NCBI GenBank assembly: GCA_003136335.1
Contig: PLEA01000631.1
Location: 1-7,930, forward strand
Reading direction: 5' to 3'
Length of the DNA: 7,930 nucleotides
DNA from: Acidobacteriaceae bacterium
Lineage (GTDB): Bacteria; Acidobacteriota; Terriglobia; Terriglobales; SbA1
Shown here: positions 5,782 through 7,930 of the stretch, one piece after another
Numbering within the stretch: the first letter of the stretch is position 1
How the letters are laid out: every line of letters begins with the position of its first letter
The notes under the pieces: model-generated
What the model was told of the DNA's origin: nothing
Databases searched by the model: none
Seen by the model: only the letters and a program-made list of their open reading frames with translations
Position numbers and translations under genes: made by a program

Positions 5782-6261
5782 ATGACGCGCGCCCTCGGCC
5801 CCATCCTGAAGACGCTCCTGTTCACGATCCTCGTGCCTGGGTCGGTGCTCGTTCTTGTCCCATCCTGGATACAGGGCGGCTTCCCCAGGCCAGAGCGCGG
5901 CTCGCTGATGTGGATCGGCATCCTCACTATCCTGCTCGGAGCAGCGATCTACTTCCGCTGCGCCTGGGAGTTCGCCGTTCGTGGGCTGGGCACTCCCGCT
6001 CCCATCGTTCCCACGAAATTTCTCGTTACCACCGCTCTGCACCGCTACGTTCGCAACCCCATGTACATCGGTGTATTCGGTGTGCTTCTGGGTGAGGCAG
6101 CAACGTTCCGAGCGGTTGTGCTCCTGAAGTATGCCGCGTTCTGCTTCGCGGTCGCCTATCTTTTCGTGATCTTCTACGAAGAACCCACGCTCAGCCGCCA
6201 GTTCGGCGACTCGTATGAAGACTACCGCCGCTCCGTACCTCGCTGGATTCCGCGGCTCTAA
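5782..6261 (+). CDS. ICMT/PEMT-family membrane methyltransferase
   Basis: This 159-aa integral membrane protein belongs to the isoprenylcysteine carboxyl methyltransferase / phospholipid methyltransferase group, SAM-dependent enzymes acting on lipid or lipid-linked substrates in the membrane. Hydrophobic segments lie at about 10-29, 42-62, 96-106 and 111-131. The family signature is clear: GTPAPIVPTKFLVT (70-83), HRYVRNPMY (87-95, SAM/cofactor-binding region), then EEPTLSRQFGDSYEDYRRSVPRWIP (133-157, with the typical Glu-Glu and PRW). The true substrate cannot be read from sequence. The start ATG has no Shine-Dalgarno sequence and sits right after a terminator-like hairpin, so expression may be leaderless, or the start may lie elsewhere. 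It converges on the nuclease gene with a 32-bp gap. Confidence 0.85.
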   Translation: MTRALGPILKTLLFTILVPGSVLVLVPSWIQGGFPRPERGSLMWIGILTILLGAAIYFRCAWEFAVRGLGTPAPIVPTKFLVTTALHRYVRNPMYIGVFGVLLGEAATFRAVVLLKYAAFCFAVAYLFVIFYEEPTLSRQFGDSYEDYRRSVPRWIPRL

Positions 6262-6293
6262 ACGAGCGCCATGCATCCGACTGGCACACCACT

Positions 6294-6797
6294 TTATTGA
6301 TTCGCTGCCCGCTGCTGAGGCGAGCTGAAATTGCCGAATTCCAGCTCCTGCGCCCGCCCCGAAGACGCGCCAGGTTTGGTTAAGATCCATTGCACCCATC
6401 GGGAGAACGGCCGATTCTCGCCCTTGCGATATCTGTCTCTCACCGTGACTCTGATTTTGGAGCCTTGCTTGAGCTGCTCAGTCCAGAGCGACTCGAGATC
6501 GTGATAACTCCCTCCATGGCCCTGAAACGCCGGTTGCAACACCTTGGGCGCGAAGGTGTTCATGTTGGCATTCTGTAGGCCCAGATTACGCACATCGCCG
6601 GGCGCTCCAAATTGAATGCCGATCAGGTGCCCCGCGTGGTCGCCCGTACCGCCCGACATGGTGGTCTGCGCGGCCACAATGCGATGTTTCACTACGGTGC
6701 CCGGCACACCCAGTTCGCCGGAAGCCTCTTTGTAGGAAAAGTTGCCTTGGGTCCATTGCCGGAACAGAAATTGGGAGCTGATATCAGTTGACGCCAT
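6294..6797 (-). CDS. Compact DNA/RNA non-specific endonuclease
   Basis: This 167-aa protein matches, by eye, the Endonuclea_NS_2 type of DNA/RNA non-specific nuclease (beta-beta-alpha-metal fold). Key features are GDHAGHLIGIQFGAPGD (52-68), where His57 would be the general base in a degenerate DRGH motif, then NLGLQNANMN (71-80), whose asparagines would hold the metal ion, and LESLWTEQLKQGSKIRVTVRDRY (101-123). The region 81-100 is a Gly/His-containing insertion. No signal peptide, transmembrane segment or toxin-delivery domain is visible, although this domain often forms the C-terminal tip of polymorphic toxins. A purine-rich AAGGGGG four bases before the ATG supports the start. No obvious immunity gene adjoins it. 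Confidence 0.72.
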   Translation of the reverse strand: MASTDISSQFLFRQWTQGNFSYKEASGELGVPGTVVKHRIVAAQTTMSGGTGDHAGHLIGIQFGAPGDVRNLGLQNANMNTFAPKVLQPAFQGHGGSYHDLESLWTEQLKQGSKIRVTVRDRYRKGENRPFSRWVQWILTKPGASSGRAQELEFGNFSSPQQRAANQ

Positions 6798-6819
6798 GGA
6801 TCCCCCTTTAACAGCGCGA

Positions 6820-6828
6820 ATCGTATCA
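6820..6828 (-). promoter_or_regulatory. Possible extended -10 element for the nuclease gene
   Basis: On the minus strand the sequence reads TGATACGAT, an extended -10 (TGn followed by TACGAT, four of six matches to TATAAT). It would place transcription start near 6813, about 16 bases before the ATG, just enough for the Shine-Dalgarno sequence. No good -35 is seen at the proper distance. Confidence 0.25.
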
Positions 6829-6874
6829 CGAAGTGAAACTCAGGCTACAGATACCGAGGAGCGATTATTTCTTC

Positions 6875-6896
6875 GCCGCCAAGGGCGCGCGGCGGC
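6875..6896. repeat. GC hairpin abutting a tandem repeat
   Basis: GCCGCC (6875-6880) pairs with GGCGGC (6891-6896) across a 10-base loop. The last base of the stem is the first base of the adjacent tandem repeat. No T tract follows on the plus strand. Confidence 0.45.
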
Positions 6897-6929
6897 ATGC
6901 ATTTCGAACCGTCATGCATTTCGAACCGT
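6896..6929. repeat. Two-copy perfect 17-bp tandem repeat
   Basis: CATGCATTTCGAACCGT occurs twice, exactly and head to tail (6896-6912 and 6913-6929). Each unit contains the palindromes ATGCAT and TTCGAA. It lies in the divergent spacer between the nuclease gene and gcdH, about 130 bp upstream of the gcdH start. It may be a duplication that arose by strand slippage next to the hairpin, or a pair of protein-binding sites. Confidence 0.85.
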
Positions 6930-6931
6930 CG

Positions 6932-6961
6932 TTGACCACGCTCCCTCGCCCCTGCTACCGT
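6932..6961 (+). promoter_or_regulatory. Weak sigma-70-like promoter candidate for gcdH
   Basis: TTGACC (6932-6937, five of six to the -35 consensus) is followed after 18 bases by TACCGT (6956-6961, three of six to the -10). It begins just after the tandem repeat. The match is modest and could be chance. Confidence 0.2.
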
Positions 6962-7058
6962 CATATGTTTGCCCTCCGATGTGCGCCCAGTCCGTGGGCG
7001 GCAAACTGCTTTCCTCACTTCATTGCGGGACTGGGAACACTGCATCAGGAGACCGCTC

Positions 7059-7930
7059 ATGCCTGCCATCAAATTTCGCGGCGTCGATTTCATCCAGTAC
7101 GATGCCCTGCTGACCGACGAAGAACGCCTGGTCCGCGACACCACGCGCCAGTTCATCGAAGACAATCTCATCCCTATCATCGAGGAATGTAATCGCGCCG
7201 GCCGCTTCCCGCGCGAACTGGTCAAGCCCATGGCCGACTTGGGCTTTTTCGGCGCGTCGCTGAAAGGCTACGGCTGCGCCGGCATGGGCAATGTGGAATA
7301 CGGCCTCATGACGCAGGAACTCGAACGCGGCGACTCGGGCGTCCGCAGCTTTGTCAGTGTGCAGTCTGGCCTGTGCATGTATCCAATCTACGAGTTCGGC
7401 AGCGAAGAGCAGAAGCAAACCTGGCTGCCTCCAATGCAAAAGGGAGAAAAGCTCGGCTGCTTCGGCTTGACGGAGCCCGACTTCGGCTCGAACCCGGGCG
7501 GAATGCGCACCCGCGCCAAAAAAGTCGGCAACGAATATGTAATCAACGGCGAGAAAATGTGGATCACCTCCGGCACCATTGCCGACGTCGCCATCATCTG
7601 GGCCAAAGTCGAAGACGAGAAAGACCGCATCCGCGGCTTCCTGGTCGAAACCGACCGCCCCGGCTTCAAGGCCGACGACATTCACGGCAAGTGGTCGCTG
7701 CGCGCTTCGGTCACTTCCGGTCTTTCGCTGCAGGATGTGCACGTGCCCGAGTCAAATCTGCTGCCGAAAAGCGGCGGCCTGAAGTCTCCGCTGATGTGCC
7801 TGAACCAGGCCCGCTACGGCATCGCGTGGGGCGCGCTGGGCGCTGCGATGGCATGCTACGACTGCGCACTGCAGTACGCGCTGCTCCGCAAGCAATGGCG
7901 CGATCAGCCCATCGCCTCGCACCAACTCGT
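7059..7930 (+). CDS. gcdH: Glutaryl-CoA dehydrogenase (3' end outside window)
   Basis: GcdH is an FAD enzyme that oxidises and decarboxylates glutaryl-CoA to crotonyl-CoA in lysine/tryptophan and aromatic-compound breakdown. The first 290 of an expected 390 or so residues are present and run off the window. The start is fixed by AGGAG (7047-7051) seven bases before the ATG. Visible motifs are LTDEERLVRDTTRQF (18-32), the ELERGDSGVRSFVSVQS stretch (87-103), CFGLTEPDFGSNPGGM (134-149, FAD/substrate loop), MWITSGTIADVAIIWAK (167-183), SLRASVTS (213-220) and LNQARYGIAWGALGAA (248-263). Glu89, Arg96, Ser97 and Ser100 line up with residues that, as I recall, bind the substrate carboxylate region in the human enzyme, which separates it from ordinary acyl-CoA dehydrogenases. 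The catalytic Glu lies beyond the window. Confidence 0.94.
   Translation, partial: MPAIKFRGVDFIQYDALLTDEERLVRDTTRQFIEDNLIPIIEECNRAGRFPRELVKPMADLGFFGASLKGYGCAGMGNVEYGLMTQELERGDSGVRSFVSVQSGLCMYPIYEFGSEEQKQTWLPPMQKGEKLGCFGLTEPDFGSNPGGMRTRAKKVGNEYVINGEKMWITSGTIADVAIIWAKVEDEKDRIRGFLVETDRPGFKADDIHGKWSLRASVTSGLSLQDVHVPESNLLPKSGGLKSPLMCLNQARYGIAWGALGAAMACYDCALQYALLRKQWRDQPIASHQL

Noticed and set aside
5731..6399. 222-aa minus-strand open frame opposite the methyltransferase
   Set aside because: It is the antisense shadow of a gene with clear family motifs, and its own translation shows no recognisable domain.
6995..7010. Sigma-54-like TGG...TGC motif before gcdH
   Set aside because: Only the GG and TGC cores fit; the CAC part of the -24 box is absent.
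6742..7192. Plus-strand ORFs of 119-123 aa over the nuclease start and gcdH spacer
   Set aside because: They cross the tandem repeat and overlap two well-supported genes, with no coding signature.
7020..7742. 240-aa minus-strand open frame opposite gcdH
   Set aside because: It is a shadow of a strongly conserved enzyme gene with an AGGAG-supported start.

Overview
The window reads as ordinary chromosomal DNA of a moderately GC-rich, Gram-negative-type bacterium, most likely an acidobacterium. This is an inference from protein style: a secreted TPR protein with an FYNMDYDRA-type first repeat, a ThiD with an AGFDPSSGAG glycine loop, many small lineage-specific zinc-ribbon proteins, and loose gene packing with long intergenic gaps. 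No rRNA, tRNA, CRISPR array, insertion sequence or phage gene is visible.

Layout, left to right. Bases 1-224 are non-coding, with two hairpins and a short minus-strand stretch resembling the start of a PIN-domain protein. A GTG-initiated exported TPR protein follows on the minus strand (225-1472). A 373-bp gap separates it from a divergent gene for a zinc-ribbon protein with two membrane helices (1846-2391). The stop codon of that gene overlaps the stop codon of convergent thiD (2388-3293, minus), which makes HMP-PP for thiamine synthesis. A 433-bp AT-rich gap carries a near-consensus sigma-54 promoter in front of rlpA (3727-4236), and pyrF (4256-5065, UMP synthesis) follows after 19 bp. Downstream of pyrF is a 97-codon reading frame with no start codon, probably a decayed gene. 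Next come a minus-strand 62-aa zinc-ribbon protein (5382-5570), a terminator-like hairpin, and an ICMT/PEMT-type membrane methyltransferase (5782-6261). A convergent gene encodes a compact DNA/RNA non-specific nuclease (6294-6797, minus). A divergent spacer with a hairpin and a 17-bp tandem repeat leads to a glutaryl-CoA dehydrogenase gene cut by the window end (7059 onward).

The genes do not form one pathway: housekeeping metabolism (thiD, pyrF, gcdH) and envelope functions (rlpA, the TPR protein, the methyltransferase) are interleaved with poorly characterised small proteins. The only likely operon is rlpA-pyrF. I do not see a convincing new multi-gene system. The observations most worth testing are the sigma-54 promoter driving rlpA-pyrF, the start-less frame after pyrF, and the orphan nuclease with no visible delivery domain or immunity partner.
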